Notes under the pieces: generated by a model
What the model was told of the DNA's origin: nothing
The model's input: the letters and a program-made list of their open reading frames with translations, nothing else
Databases searched by the model: none
Assembly: GCA_002409525.1 (NCBI GenBank)
Contig: DHNM01000036.1
Location: 1 to 61,788 of the forward strand
Direction of reading: 5' to 3'
Origin: Eubacterium sp. UBA5416
Lineage (GTDB): Bacteria; Bacillota; Clostridia; Lachnospirales; Lachnospiraceae
DNA: 61,788 bases
Position numbers and translations under genes: made by a program
In this document: one piece after another, positions 53,430-61,788 of the stretch
Layout: each line of letters opens with the position of its first letter
Position numbering within the stretch: the first letter of the stretch is position 1

Positions 53430-54100
53430 AGGGCCTTTACCTCCAGACAATAGCCTTGTCCGCGAATCGTCCGTATCATTTGACCAAGGCCGATTTCCGA
53501 CAGGTTTTTTCGAAGACGCGTTATATTTACCTGGATGATATTTTCATCGATAAAATCCTCTGTATTCCATACAAAGCGAAAGATTTTGCTTTGTGATACC
53601 GTATATGGATGATTTTCCATCAGCAGACGAAGAATCTTCCCTTCGGTTTCTGGTAATATCAGAGACTTTTCAGTCCACACGAGTTTGTATGTATCCGTGT
53701 CCAGAGTCAGTGCACCAATCTGTATTATGTTTCGGATTTTCTCATAGGTTTGCAGAAGTCTGTCCACTCGCGCAAGCAGCTTTTGGGGGTGACATGGCTT
53801 GGTTAGAAAATCATCGGCTCCTAGCCCAAGTCCGGTCAATTCATCTGAGAGGGTATCTCTCGCTGTCAGGATCAGGATAGGAAATGAAGCTTTGCTTTTC
53901 AGTTCTTTGCACAGTTCGTACCCGGATTTGCCGGGGAGATTTATGTCCAGTATTAAGATGTCTGGTGCTGCGTCAAGAACCTCCTGTTCGGCGTCTGCAA
54001 AGGAAGAGATACCAGAAACATGGTATCCCTTCCTCTGAAAGGTCAGCAAAAGTTCCTCGCGCAGATAGATATCATCTTCTGCAACAACAACGTTTATCAA
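53426..54100 (-). CDS. OmpR-family response regulator (BceR-like)
   Basis: The 224-residue regulator has a receiver domain with AEDD at the start, phosphoacceptor Asp52 in ILDINLPGKSGYEL and the lysine in TKPCHPQKLLARV, then a winged-helix DNA-binding domain ending in RTIRGQGYCLE. The start appears to be TTG at 54100, overlapping the permease stop (TTGA). It likely binds the inverted repeat at 56958-56974 before the ATPase gene and so controls its own operon. Confidence 0.93.
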   Translation of the reverse strand: MINVVVAEDDIYLREELLLTFQRKGYHVSGISSFADAEQEVLDAAPDILILDINLPGKSGYELCKELKSKASFPILILTARDTLSDELTGLGLGADDFLTKPCHPQKLLARVDRLLQTYEKIRNIIQIGALTLDTDTYKLVWTEKSLILPETEGKILRLLMENHPYTVSQSKIFRFVWNTEDFIDENIIQVNITRLRKNLSEIGLGQMIRTIRGQGYCLEVKAL

Positions 54101-56100
54101 GAAGCATTTCTCCTTTCTTCTGTCTCAAGCGCGTATATTTCGCGGTATGCTGTTCTGGTTACGATCTTAATGTAGAGGATTTCTGTTATAATAAATACAG
54201 CAAGCACAATCGCTGCAAAGGTTATGACGGTACGTATGGATGTTCCAGGTGGAAATCCTGTAAGGACGGAAAACATTGAATAGATGGCAGCAATACTGCT
54301 GATAACTGCCACAACGAGGACCATTGAGAAAAAGACTTTTATCTGTCTTTTCACACTGTCACATAGTTCTTTGGTGCTGGCACCGAGCATGAGAAGTGTC
54401 CGATACCGGTGTCTGTTCTGCCTTTGCTGGATCAGGTATTTTAGACCTATGACCGTATTCGCGATCAACAGGAATAAAATTCCAAGATAAATGGTCAGAT
54501 AGCTTGCTGATACAGTATTAAACAGGTTGCGGCCAATGCCAGACAGATAGCTGTCATAGGTAAGATCCGTCTTGGAAAGGATGCCGTCCATCTTCGTGAT
54601 TGCCTGCATCAGTCCCATTTGCTCAACTGTTTCATCCTTCAGATTGATGTTTGTGCAGTATGGTTCGGGCTCTTCCGCTAGTGTAGAATACAATGTGTCC
54701 GGGACGATCAGTGCATTGGACAGAGTGATCGCACGGTCAGCCACAATATTATCTTGATATAGCCTGGGAAGCAAAGAGTATTTACTGCCATTTATTTGAA
54801 TAGAAACATCTTTTTTCAGTGCAGCGTTAAGAAGAGCATCTTCCCAGTCGGGCGATGAATATACAGCAGTCTGAGTATGCGAAAGAGATATCCTTTCCTT
54901 TCCCATCGCATGCATTAAATCATTATAAGATCCTTCCGCGATTATATAATCAATAGAAAGGTATTTGGCTGCATTGTCTCCTCCCTCTGTTTTACGCAGG
55001 GCTTCAGAAAATTCATCGACACTGATTCTGGCATCTGTAGGTGAAAGATAGAGGGGATATGAAGTTTTGATCATGTCCCTGACGTCTTCTTGTTCCAGTA
55101 TATCATGAATTTCGCTTTCGCTGCCAAAAATTGAAAAGTCCGTAGACCGGGTGTCTGTTGTTCGCTCAAGCCACAGCGATATACCAAAAGAGACACAGGA
55201 AAGTGCTACCAGCAGCAGTAGTGAAGATATTGTAATCGCTGTATACTGGTGAATGACATTCTCTTGAATCTGCCGGTTTGTGAAAGTTGTAAGTCTCTTT
55301 GCCGTCGGACTTTTCCTGCGGATTCTTTTTCCAAGGAATTCGCCTAGTCCTCGATATAATAAAAAAGTACCAACAATCCCGGACAGCAATAGGAGAAATG
55401 TCAGGTAATTCAGATCTTTCAGGTGGAAGAGGCCGAGATAATACGCAAAAAGCAGTAGGACGATACCAAGAATAAAAGTCACAGTACTTTTTCTATTGGA
55501 CATTTCAGTTTGCGCTTTTTGAGAATTACCACGTATTAATTCGGCCGGTTCCGTACGGACGAGAGATATGCACAGGATTAACATGGAAAGAAGCTGCACG
55601 ATGATGTAACCACTGATTGTCCATAGGATGGCTCCGGATGAGAGAGTAAAATGGTGTCCGACGATCCCAAGTCCCACAAGCTTTGCTGTTGCCAGACTGA
55701 TTACCTCTGTCAGACAAAGAGCCACAGGAAGTCCGATCAGAAGTGAGATCAGGCTATTCCAGAGAGTTTCGCCAAAGAGCATGGAAAACAGTCGTCTGCG
55801 TTTCATACCGAGCATCAGATACATGCCAAACTCCGTGCGCCGGTCATCCATCTGATATTTGCATGAAAAATATACCAGAAAGAACACAAAAAATAACGAC
55901 AGTATGTATACGGCCGGGAGCAGAAGCATGAGTTTGTGTACAGCATCACTTTCAATTGTGGCGAGAAAGCGCATGACATCCTGTTCGCCAAGAGACAGAA
56001 GCGTATAAAAAGCAACAATAGCGATAACCAGTGACCCGAAGAATAGACCGTTCCCCTTTCGGTTTTTGGCTGCATTTCGATATACTTGTTTAAAGAACAT
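54097..56100 (-). CDS. BceB-like ABC transporter permease
   Basis: The 667-residue FtsX-family permease has about ten membrane helices and a large extracytoplasmic domain of roughly 200 residues between about 310 and 515, the layout of BceB. The start FFKQVYRNAAKNRKGNGLFF and the helix-rich stretch DDRRTEFGMYLMLGMKRRR are typical. Such permeases recognise bacitracin or lantibiotics bound to lipid carriers and both remove the drug and signal to the kinase. ATG 56100 is preferred to GTG 56106, with a GGAGGAGG run upstream in the ATPase gene end. Confidence 0.92.
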   Translation of the reverse strand: MFFKQVYRNAAKNRKGNGLFFGSLVIAIVAFYTLLSLGEQDVMRFLATIESDAVHKLMLLLPAVYILSLFFVFFLVYFSCKYQMDDRRTEFGMYLMLGMKRRRLFSMLFGETLWNSLISLLIGLPVALCLTEVISLATAKLVGLGIVGHHFTLSSGAILWTISGYIIVQLLSMLILCISLVRTEPAELIRGNSQKAQTEMSNRKSTVTFILGIVLLLFAYYLGLFHLKDLNYLTFLLLLSGIVGTFLLYRGLGEFLGKRIRRKSPTAKRLTTFTNRQIQENVIHQYTAITISSLLLLVALSCVSFGISLWLERTTDTRSTDFSIFGSESEIHDILEQEDVRDMIKTSYPLYLSPTDARISVDEFSEALRKTEGGDNAAKYLSIDYIIAEGSYNDLMHAMGKERISLSHTQTAVYSSPDWEDALLNAALKKDVSIQINGSKYSLLPRLYQDNIVADRAITLSNALIVPDTLYSTLAEEPEPYCTNINLKDETVEQMGLMQAITKMDGILSKTDLTYDSYLSGIGRNLFNTVSASYLTIYLGILFLLIANTVIGLKYLIQQRQNRHRYRTLLMLGASTKELCDSVKRQIKVFFSMVLVVAVISSIAAIYSMFSVLTGFPPGTSIRTVITFAAIVLAVFIITEILYIKIVTRTAYREIYALETEERRNAS

Positions 56101-56872
56101 TTGCACTGCCTCCTCCCAGCTGAGCCATAACCGTCACGATTCTTCCATAGAAGTCTTCTGTGGATTCAGTTTGGGTATTTCGTCGCAGTTCGTGAAAAAG
56201 TTTCCCGTCCTGGATAAATAATATACGGGAGCAGTAACTTGCCGCATTGGCATCATGCGTCACCATCATTATGGTTTTGTCCAGATCCCAGTTAAACTCT
56301 GCAAGTTTATCCATCAGTGTTTTGGAATTTCTGCTGTCGAGAGCACCGGTAGGTTCGTCTGCAAGCACAAGGTCCGGGTTGGAAATTAGTGCTCTTGCCG
56401 CGGCTGTCCGCTGTTTCTGTCCACCGGACATCTGCGATGGAAATTTATCGAGAACATCCGTGATTTCCAGCTTTGAGGCGATCTCTTGTATTTTGTGTTC
56501 AGCTTCCCCTTCTGTCATGCCGTGCAGGGAGAGTGGAAGAACGATATTTTCCCGTGCTGTCATATTGTCAAGCAGTTCGAATTCCTGGAATAAGTATCCG
56601 ATTTCCCTGCCACGATAGTCGGACAGCTGCGTTCCATGAAACTTTGATAATTCCTCTCCGTGCAAGATTATCTTGCCGGAACTCGGAGTAGTCATGGTGG
56701 CGATACAATTTAACAGTGTTGTTTTCCCGGAGCCGCTGGCCCCCATAATTCCCAGAAACTCACCCTTTAAAACATCGAAGGTGATTCCACGCAGAGCCTC
56801 TGTCTTATTCGAGGCTTTTCCATAAGTCTTACTCAGATTTTTTACTTGTAGAATTCGCTCAGTAGTATCCAT
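56090..56872 (-). CDS. BceA-like ABC transporter ATP-binding protein
   Basis: The 260-residue ATPase belongs to the MacB/BceA group: Walker A GASGSGKTTL (about residue 41), signature MSGGQKQRTAAARAL, Walker B LVLADEPTGALDSR, and MMVTHDANAASYC. ILQVKNLSKTYGKASNKTEALRGI opens the protein as usual. It forms a transporter with the permease, whose gene overlaps its end by 11 bases. AGGAGG precedes the start. It is the first gene of the four-gene unit. Confidence 0.95.
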   Translation of the reverse strand: MDTTERILQVKNLSKTYGKASNKTEALRGITFDVLKGEFLGIMGASGSGKTTLLNCIATMTTPSSGKIILHGEELSKFHGTQLSDYRGREIGYLFQEFELLDNMTARENIVLPLSLHGMTEGEAEHKIQEIASKLEITDVLDKFPSQMSGGQKQRTAAARALISNPDLVLADEPTGALDSRNSKTLMDKLAEFNWDLDKTIMMVTHDANAASYCSRILFIQDGKLFHELRRNTQTESTEDFYGRIVTVMAQLGGGSANVL

Positions 56873-56928
56873 TTTTCCTCCTCATGCTATGACTCCCTTG
56901 GAGCCACTGCTTTGCATTTTATAATTCA

Positions 56929-56934
56929 AGTATA
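56929..56934 (-). promoter_or_regulatory. Likely -10 box of the bce-like operon
   Basis: TATACT on the minus strand, 57 bases before the ATPase gene. No good -35 box lies at 16-18 bases, which is usual where an activator such as BceR is needed. Confidence 0.5.
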
Positions 56935-56957
56935 AGAGAGAATGAGATAGAAAGCTA

Positions 56958-56974
56958 CTTACAGTTGATGTAAG
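56958..56974 (-). promoter_or_regulatory. Candidate BceR-type binding site
   Basis: CTTACATCAACTGTAAG on the minus strand is an inverted repeat with TTACA and TGTAA half-sites separated by five bases. Known Bacillus BceR-like sites read TNACA-N4-TGTAA; this one has one extra spacer base. It lies just upstream of the expected -35 region. Confidence 0.65.
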
Positions 56975-57004
56975 GTAAAGTGATTGATAAAACATTGAGC
57001 TGAC

Positions 57005-58849
57005 TTATTTGTTGGTGATGTATCTCCATAAGGTTGTTCGGCTGATTCCGAGCTTTTTGGCGGCGGCTGTCTGGTTGCCGTCACAGATATGAAGTATATG
57101 CCGCACAATGTCCTTATTGATGGCATTCAGGTTTTGATTTAAATTCAGGGTGAAACTGTTCTCGGGAGAAACGGCGTCATTTTCAGTGGGAGAGGGGGAG
57201 GGGGCTGTTTTCTTGTGTCCTGAAGCATATAGGACAGACGAGACAAGGCTGGATTCCTCTTCTAACAGTTCCCTGATCGTTTCCACTTTTACGTAGGGAG
57301 TGTCTGTCTTTAATACCGCTTCCTTTAGGATACGCTTAAACTGCGTATAATTATAGGGATAATCATAAGTCTCAAGTAGTTTTATGGCCTCATTTTCCAG
57401 TCCGACGACCTGCTTTCCCAGTGTACGATCAAGGGTATTAATATAAAGCCCGGCAGAAGGGGCAATATCGTCTTTTCTCTCGCGCATAGGCTTCATGGGA
57501 ATTACGATAAGGTCCATAGCATTGATATATCGTATGGCGGTATGCAGCATCTCATCCCCGGCCGCGTGGGCACTGGAAAAAATCAGATGATTGCGCACGT
57601 GTACATTCGAATCTAAGATCACAGAGAGAAGCTTCTTCTGCCGTTCCTCCGATAACCGATCGATATTGGAGATGTAGATTGTGTTTCCGTTGTCCGTAAG
57701 CGGTGACTGATAATGATTGATGATAAAGTTCCAGCTCCTGTCGTTAATAAATGAGCAGTTTATTACATAGAGTGGATGATCCCGAAAATCACTCATCGAG
57801 TAATAAAGGAAGGCAGCCCTGTCTTTTCCGGTACCCGGTTCCCCGGTAATCATGATTCCTGTATCTGAGTCTCCGGCTGCCTTTGCATCTTTTATAATTT
57901 CCCGGCCCATTTTTGTGTTGCTATAAAAACTGCTGGTGAAATGATCTTCAGCCTCTTTTTTATCCATGATTGTAATACCATATTTGGAGTACGTCAGGGG
58001 AATTTTGGATGATGTAAGCTGAAAGATGATAAAAGAGTGTGAGCTATCACCGGATAAAGTGGACTGTACAAAATACATCTGATCTTTCATACGGATGAAA
58101 AAAGAATGATTGACAGTCTGAGGAGAAGGTTCAGGCCCGTCTGACAATTTTCCACAGATCAAAGAAGTCTGATCAGCTTCAAAAGTTGAGAAGAGGCATT
58201 GACCATTCATATCCAGGACAACGTAATCACTGCTGCTGTTTTTTAACACATGCCGCATAAGCTTTGCATTCTGGTATATCTCAAAATTCCTTTCATATTC
58301 GTCTATTGCATGATCAACAGAAGCTTTCAGACTTTCCATACTGGAGGTCAAAAGTATCGGTGTGATTCCGATCATTTTTGCATAATCATAGGGAACAGTA
58401 TCGCAGATTACAGTTTCATAGTCCAGTTTTTTCAACTTATCCAGGAGCACGGTGGCTTCTGACGAAGTACTGATAGAGAAAATGTCAATCGGAGTTTGAA
58501 GCAGATCGCATAAAGTCTGCGCGATGTCAGTAAGGGAGCGAAATCCGATAAATGCAAAACGGGTATGGGTCTGCTGTGCCATTTTGATACACCGGAGTAC
58601 ATCATAATAATCAATTTTAATATCAGTAACCGGAATCGGTACCGATTTAGAAATCATAGCGGCGGTATTCGCCCGCGAGATAATCAGATCGTATTCCATA
58701 AAATATTCTTTTGCAATAGCCACGCCTTTTTCCATATTTCCAAACATAGCGGTTAATTTTATATCCTGTCTCAGCTCTCCATATTGTCTCATCAGGGCTG
58801 CGAGTCCTTCATAGGGAGCAATTCCCAATATTTTGATTTTTTTGTCCAT
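57005..58849 (-). CDS. PrpR-like regulator with degenerate AAA+ domain and Fis-type HTH
   Basis: The 614-residue protein has a PrpR-type sensor domain (about 1-190: GLAALMRQYGELRQDIKL, DLIISRANTAAMISKSV, IPVTDIKIDYYDVL), a middle region, an AAA+ domain with Walker A TGEPGTGKDRA (about 331-341), and a C-terminal Fis-like helix-turn-helix (GNQTAAAKKLGISRTTLW). The GAFTGA loop that contacts sigma-54 is missing and the Walker B is altered (NTIYISNIDRL). It probably controls the divergent larA-glxK-kdgT genes, but not through sigma-54. GGAGGG precedes ATG 58849. Confidence 0.88.
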   Translation of the reverse strand: MDKKIKILGIAPYEGLAALMRQYGELRQDIKLTAMFGNMEKGVAIAKEYFMEYDLIISRANTAAMISKSVPIPVTDIKIDYYDVLRCIKMAQQTHTRFAFIGFRSLTDIAQTLCDLLQTPIDIFSISTSSEATVLLDKLKKLDYETVICDTVPYDYAKMIGITPILLTSSMESLKASVDHAIDEYERNFEIYQNAKLMRHVLKNSSSDYVVLDMNGQCLFSTFEADQTSLICGKLSDGPEPSPQTVNHSFFIRMKDQMYFVQSTLSGDSSHSFIIFQLTSSKIPLTYSKYGITIMDKKEAEDHFTSSFYSNTKMGREIIKDAKAAGDSDTGIMITGEPGTGKDRAAFLYYSMSDFRDHPLYVINCSFINDRSWNFIINHYQSPLTDNGNTIYISNIDRLSEERQKKLLSVILDSNVHVRNHLIFSSAHAAGDEMLHTAIRYINAMDLIVIPMKPMRERKDDIAPSAGLYINTLDRTLGKQVVGLENEAIKLLETYDYPYNYTQFKRILKEAVLKTDTPYVKVETIRELLEEESSLVSSVLYASGHKKTAPSPSPTENDAVSPENSFTLNLNQNLNAINKDIVRHILHICDGNQTAAAKKLGISRTTLWRYITNK

Positions 58850-58863
58850 ATATCCCTCCGAAT

Positions 58864-58957
58864 TGTTTCAAAATTAAACATATTATAAATGGAAAGAGTT
58901 GAAAAGTAAAGAATATTTCTTTATGATTATAAGTGAAAGGATAAAAGTGTTTCAAAA
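58864..58957. promoter_or_regulatory. Direct repeats TGTTTCAAAA between the regulator and larA
   Basis: TGTTTCAAAA occurs at 58864-58873 and again at 58948-58957, 84 bases apart, about eight helix turns. The first copy is also part of TGTTT-N7-AAACA. They are candidate sites for the PrpR-like regulator, on the basis of position only. Confidence 0.4.
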
Positions 58958-58985
58958 GTGAATAGCAAACAGACGCAGCCGGTTT

Positions 58986-59017
58986 GTGTGCATTTCACTG
59001 GAAGAAAACGGGCACAC
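58986..59017. promoter_or_regulatory. Inverted repeat upstream of larA
   Basis: GTGTGC (58986-58991) and GCACAC (59012-59017) are separated by 20 bases in the divergent intergenic region, 50 bases before larA. It may be an operator; the arms are short. Confidence 0.3.
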
Positions 59018-59066
59018 TATGAATTATGATGTATGAGAGAAAATGAAAGTCAGGAGGATATATGTG

Positions 59067-60344
59067 ATGAAAGAATTTTCGTTACCTTATGGAAAGGGGA
59101 CATTGAAAGCGGAGATAGAAGAGGATCATCTGGCAGGAGTTCTGCAGTCGGAGCTTCATAGTTATCAGGCACCTGAGAGTGGAGCACAGCTTGTACAGGA
59201 TGCACTGGAACATCCGATCGGTACACCAAGACTTTGTGCTATGGCGGAAGGAAAGAAGAAGATTGTGGTCATTTCATCGGACCATACCAGGCCGGTTCCG
59301 AGTCATATTATTATGCCACTGCTTCTTGCGGAGATCAGAAAAGGAAATCCGGATGCGGATATCACCATTTTGGTTTCCACAGGACTTCACAGAGGGACAA
59401 CCAAAGATGAATTGAGATCGAAATATGGTTCCGATATTGTTGACCATGAAAAGATTGTTGTTCATGACTGCGATGACAAGGATAACATGGTATATATCGG
59501 AAAGCTCCCGTCCGGTGGAAATATCATCTTAAACAGACTGGCTGTAGAGGCAGATCTGCTTGTGGCGGAAGGATTTATTGAACCGCATTTCTTTGCCGGA
59601 TTTTCAGGCGGAAGAAAGAGTGTGCTTCCCGGTGTTGCAAGCCGTGAAACTGTGATGTATAACCATAATTCCGGTTTTATAGCAGATCCGCATGCCAGAA
59701 CAGGTGTTATCGAAGGAAATCCGATACACAAAGATATGTTGTATGCGGCGAGAGCGGCAAGACTGGACTTTATTATCAATGTTGTGATTGATTCAAAACA
59801 TGATCCGATTTATGCGGTGGCCGGTGACTGTGATCTTGCGCATATACAGGGACGTGAGTTCCTCGCATCCAAATGCCAGGTAGATGCGGTTCCCGCAGAT
59901 ATTGTAATCTCGACAAACGGCGGATATCCACTGGATCAGAACATGTATCAGTCAGTGAAAGGGATGACAGCAGCTGAGGCAACGGTCAAAGAAGGCGGAG
60001 TGATTATCATGCTGTCAAAGGCCGAAGACGGAGACGGCGGAAAATCATTTCACGAGACATTCCGCGATGAGAGGGATCTAAACCGCATGATGCAGACCTT
60101 CCTTGACAGAAAGCCAGAGGAGACGATTGTTGATCAGTGGCAGTCCCAGATTTTTGCAAGACTTCTGTTGAAAGCAACGGTTATCTTTGTTTCATCCTGT
60201 GATGACCGGCTGGTTGATGATCTTCATATGATTCCGGCACACAGTATGGAAGAGGCTATGGAAAAGGCCAAATCTATCGTTACAAAAGAGGACTATCAGG
60301 TTACCGTTATTCCGGACGGTGTATCTGTAATTGTCAAAGAATAA
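59067..60344 (+). CDS. larA: LarA-type nickel-pincer 2-hydroxyacid racemase/epimerase
   Basis: The 425-residue protein has the length of lactate racemase LarA, and its key residues fall at the same numbers as in the Lactobacillus plantarum enzyme: Arg75 in SDHTRPVPS, His108 in STGLHRGTT, His174 and Lys184 in IEPHFFAGFSGGRKSVLPG. Lys184 carries the pincer nucleotide. LarA homologs racemise or epimerise several 2-hydroxy acids. Here the neighbours, glycerate kinase and a KdgT-type permease, suggest a sugar acid or glycerate. The cofactor genes larB, larC and larE are not in the window. ATG 59067 has AGGAGG upstream. Confidence 0.92.
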   Translation: MKEFSLPYGKGTLKAEIEEDHLAGVLQSELHSYQAPESGAQLVQDALEHPIGTPRLCAMAEGKKKIVVISSDHTRPVPSHIIMPLLLAEIRKGNPDADITILVSTGLHRGTTKDELRSKYGSDIVDHEKIVVHDCDDKDNMVYIGKLPSGGNIILNRLAVEADLLVAEGFIEPHFFAGFSGGRKSVLPGVASRETVMYNHNSGFIADPHARTGVIEGNPIHKDMLYAARAARLDFIINVVIDSKHDPIYAVAGDCDLAHIQGREFLASKCQVDAVPADIVISTNGGYPLDQNMYQSVKGMTAAEATVKEGGVIIMLSKAEDGDGGKSFHETFRDERDLNRMMQTFLDRKPEETIVDQWQSQIFARLLLKATVIFVSSCDDRLVDDLHMIPAHSMEEAMEKAKSIVTKEDYQVTVIPDGVSVIVKE

Positions 60345-60363
60345 AACCGCGGGGAGGATACCA

Positions 60364-61497
60364 ATGAAATTTGTACTAATTCCGGATTCTTTTAAGGGAA
60401 CTTTAAGTTCAACCCAGATTTGTGAGATACTTAGTGAAAACATCGAGAAACATTTTCCCGGAAGTGAAATTGTTTCGATTCCCGTTGCGGATGGCGGTGA
60501 AGGCTCGGTAGATGCATTTATTACGGCTGTCGGCGGAGAAAAGATTTCCATGAAAGTTAAAAATCCTTATTTTGAAGATATGGATTCCTATTACGGCCTG
60601 ATCGAAGACGGACAGACAGCTGTGATTGAGATGGCTTCCTGTGCGGGGCTTCCTCTGGTTGAGGGAAGAGAAGATCCCAGACGTACGACTACCTATGGTG
60701 TCGGACAGTTAATGATGGCTGCCGTCGGGCGGGGAGTTAAAAGAATAATCGTAGGTCTCGGGGGTTCCAGTACCAACGATGGTGCCTGCGGTGCTGCCGC
60801 CGCCTGCGGGGCGAAGTTCTTTGACGCGGATCAAAGAGAGTTTGTGCCGGTTGGAGGAACCCTGTCTGATATTAAGAACATAGATCTTTCCGGAATGAAT
60901 CAGGCTCTAAAAAATGTAGAGATTGTTGCGATGTGTGACATTGACAATCCGATGTATGGCCCCACGGGGGCGGCTTATATTTTTGGCCCTCAGAAAGGTG
61001 CTGATGAAAAGATGGTGTCCGAACTGGATCAGGGGCTGGTAAATCTCGCCGGGGTCATAGAGGAGACAATAGGAAAGGATATCAGTCAGATTCCGGGATC
61101 AGGAGCAGCAGGAGCCATGGGTGCGGGAATGATTGCATTTTGGAGTGCCGGGCTGCAGATGGGAATTCAGACTGTTCTGGACACGGTAAATTTTGACGAC
61201 CTGATTTCAGATGCCGATTATATCATAACGGGTGAAGGTAAATTGGATTCACAGAGCCTGAGGGGAAAAGTTGTGATTGGAATCGCCGGAAGGGCTAAGA
61301 AACAAAAGAAACATGTAATTGCGGTCGTTGGCGGAGCGGATGACAATGAAATCGGGGAAGTCTATGATATGGGAGTTACAGCTGTTTTTCCGATTAATCG
61401 GTTGCCCTTAGATTTTTCGGTCAGCAGAAAACAGAGCAAAGAGAACCTTGCATATACAGTCGACAATATACTAAGACTGATAAAAGCAGACGTATGA
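60364..61497 (+). CDS. Glycerate kinase (GlxK/GarK family)
   Basis: The 377-residue kinase phosphorylates glycerate, giving 2-phosphoglycerate or 3-phosphoglycerate depending on the enzyme class. Family motifs are clear: LIPDSFKGTLSSTQICEIL at the start, PVADGGEGSVDAF, GLGGSSTNDGACGAAAACGA near residue 135, GPTGAAYIFGPQKGA and ITGEGKLDSQSLRGK. An in-frame ATG at 60331 overlaps larA; ATG 60364 has GGGGAGG upstream and starts at the conserved N-terminus. It lies 19 bases after larA, in the same transcript. Confidence 0.95.
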   Translation: MKFVLIPDSFKGTLSSTQICEILSENIEKHFPGSEIVSIPVADGGEGSVDAFITAVGGEKISMKVKNPYFEDMDSYYGLIEDGQTAVIEMASCAGLPLVEGREDPRRTTTYGVGQLMMAAVGRGVKRIIVGLGGSSTNDGACGAAAACGAKFFDADQREFVPVGGTLSDIKNIDLSGMNQALKNVEIVAMCDIDNPMYGPTGAAYIFGPQKGADEKMVSELDQGLVNLAGVIEETIGKDISQIPGSGAAGAMGAGMIAFWSAGLQMGIQTVLDTVNFDDLISDADYIITGEGKLDSQSLRGKVVIGIAGRAKKQKKHVIAVVGGADDNEIGEVYDMGVTAVFPINRLPLDFSVSRKQSKENLAYTVDNILRLIKADV

Positions 61498-61522
61498 TGA
61501 GACACAAGGAGGAAATTCACTT

Positions 61523-61788
61523 ATGAAGATTCTGCAGACGATAAAGAAGATCCCCGGAGGGCTGATGATTGTACCGTTGCTTCTGGGTGCGATTATCAAT
61601 ACTATTTCCGGTGGAAAAATCTGGGAGATGTTTGATGGAACCTTTACTACCTACTTATGGAAAGATGGCGCTATGCCCATTCTGGCTGCATTTATATTCT
61701 GTAACGCCACATCCATTAATTTTAAAAGTGCCGGTGTCACGATCTATAAAGGTGTTGTAATCACGGCTGTAAAAGTCGGACTCGGTAT
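61523..61788 (+). CDS. 2-keto-3-deoxygluconate permease-like protein (3' truncated by window edge)
   Basis: The open frame from ATG 61523 (with AAGGAGG upstream) runs to the window end, giving 88 residues. The sequence KKIPGGLMIVPLLLGAIINT, then WKDGAMPILAAFIFCNATSI, is typical of KdgT, a sugar-acid importer of the membrane. It is the third gene after larA and glycerate kinase, and so likely brings in the substrate of this pathway. The rest of the protein is not in the window. Confidence 0.88.
   Translation, partial: MKILQTIKKIPGGLMIVPLLLGAIINTISGGKIWEMFDGTFTTYLWKDGAMPILAAFIFCNATSINFKSAGVTIYKGVVITAVKVGLG

Noticed and set aside
53884..54279. Plus-strand frame of 131 residues over the response regulator and permease genes
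   Set aside because: It is antisense to two well supported genes and spans their junction.
59005..59025. Possible sigma-54 (-12/-24) promoter before larA
   Set aside because: GGGCAC is present, but the expected TGC element at the right distance is not.
1..61788. Mobile elements, prophage or CRISPR array
   Set aside because: No transposase, integrase or phage gene and no regularly spaced repeat was seen, despite signs of mosaic origin.

Overview
The window looks like the chromosome of a low-to-moderate GC Gram-positive anaerobe of the class Clostridia, most likely Lachnospiraceae. The reasons are strong GGAGG-type ribosome binding sites with occasional TTG starts, a Bce-type peptide-resistance module, pyruvate phosphate dikinase, SLH and L,D-transpeptidase wall proteins, LCP and PopT-type genes, and no outer-membrane genes. 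I do not name a genus. I see no insertion sequence, prophage or CRISPR array.

Region 1 (1-37.7 kb) is a large cell-wall polysaccharide locus. rfbB, rfbA, rfbC and the distant rfbD make dTDP-L-rhamnose. A Wzm/Wzt ABC pair exports the polymer. Two double-domain GT2 enzymes, a tandem RgpF-type protein and several single GT2 enzymes build and decorate it. A polyprenyl glycosylphosphotransferase starts it on undecaprenyl phosphate, and an LCP protein probably attaches it to peptidoglycan. glmS closes the locus. Wall proteins lie inside it: a trigger-factor-like lipoprotein, an L,D-transpeptidase with Ig-like repeats, and a glucosaminidase with three SLH domains. A pyruvyl transferase follows close by, which fits the known binding of SLH domains to pyruvylated wall polysaccharide.

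The most interesting part is 23.1-29.4 kb. A WecE/RffA-type aminotransferase should convert the RfbB product to dTDP-4-amino-4,6-dideoxy-galactose (Fuc4N). An ArnC-like transferase and two small ArnE/ArnF-like membrane proteins could load that sugar on undecaprenyl phosphate and flip it. A GtrII-like membrane protein at 11.3 kb could then transfer it outside. No WecD-type N-acetyltransferase is seen. In its place are an ATP-grasp ligase and an unusual ATP-grasp enzyme fused to an ACC-deaminase/D-cysteine-desulfhydrase-like PLP domain. I propose that these make and attach an acyl or aminoacyl group to the amino sugar. Base composition rises clearly at about 22.3-23 kb, so the locus looks assembled from two sources.

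Region 2 (37.7-52.4 kb) is housekeeping: HtrA protease, an extended ClpX, a zinc-ribbon protein, an LspA-like protein, a DUF368/PopT undecaprenyl-phosphate transporter, tRNA-Leu(CAG), carAB, uppP, a DUF6062 protein and ppdK.

Region 3 (52.4-56.9 kb, minus strand) is a BceABRS-like peptide sensing and resistance operon with a likely BceR box upstream. Region 4 (57.0-61.8 kb) is a catabolic cluster: a PrpR-like regulator lacking the sigma-54 contact motif, divergent from larA, glycerate kinase and a KdgT-type permease cut by the window end.
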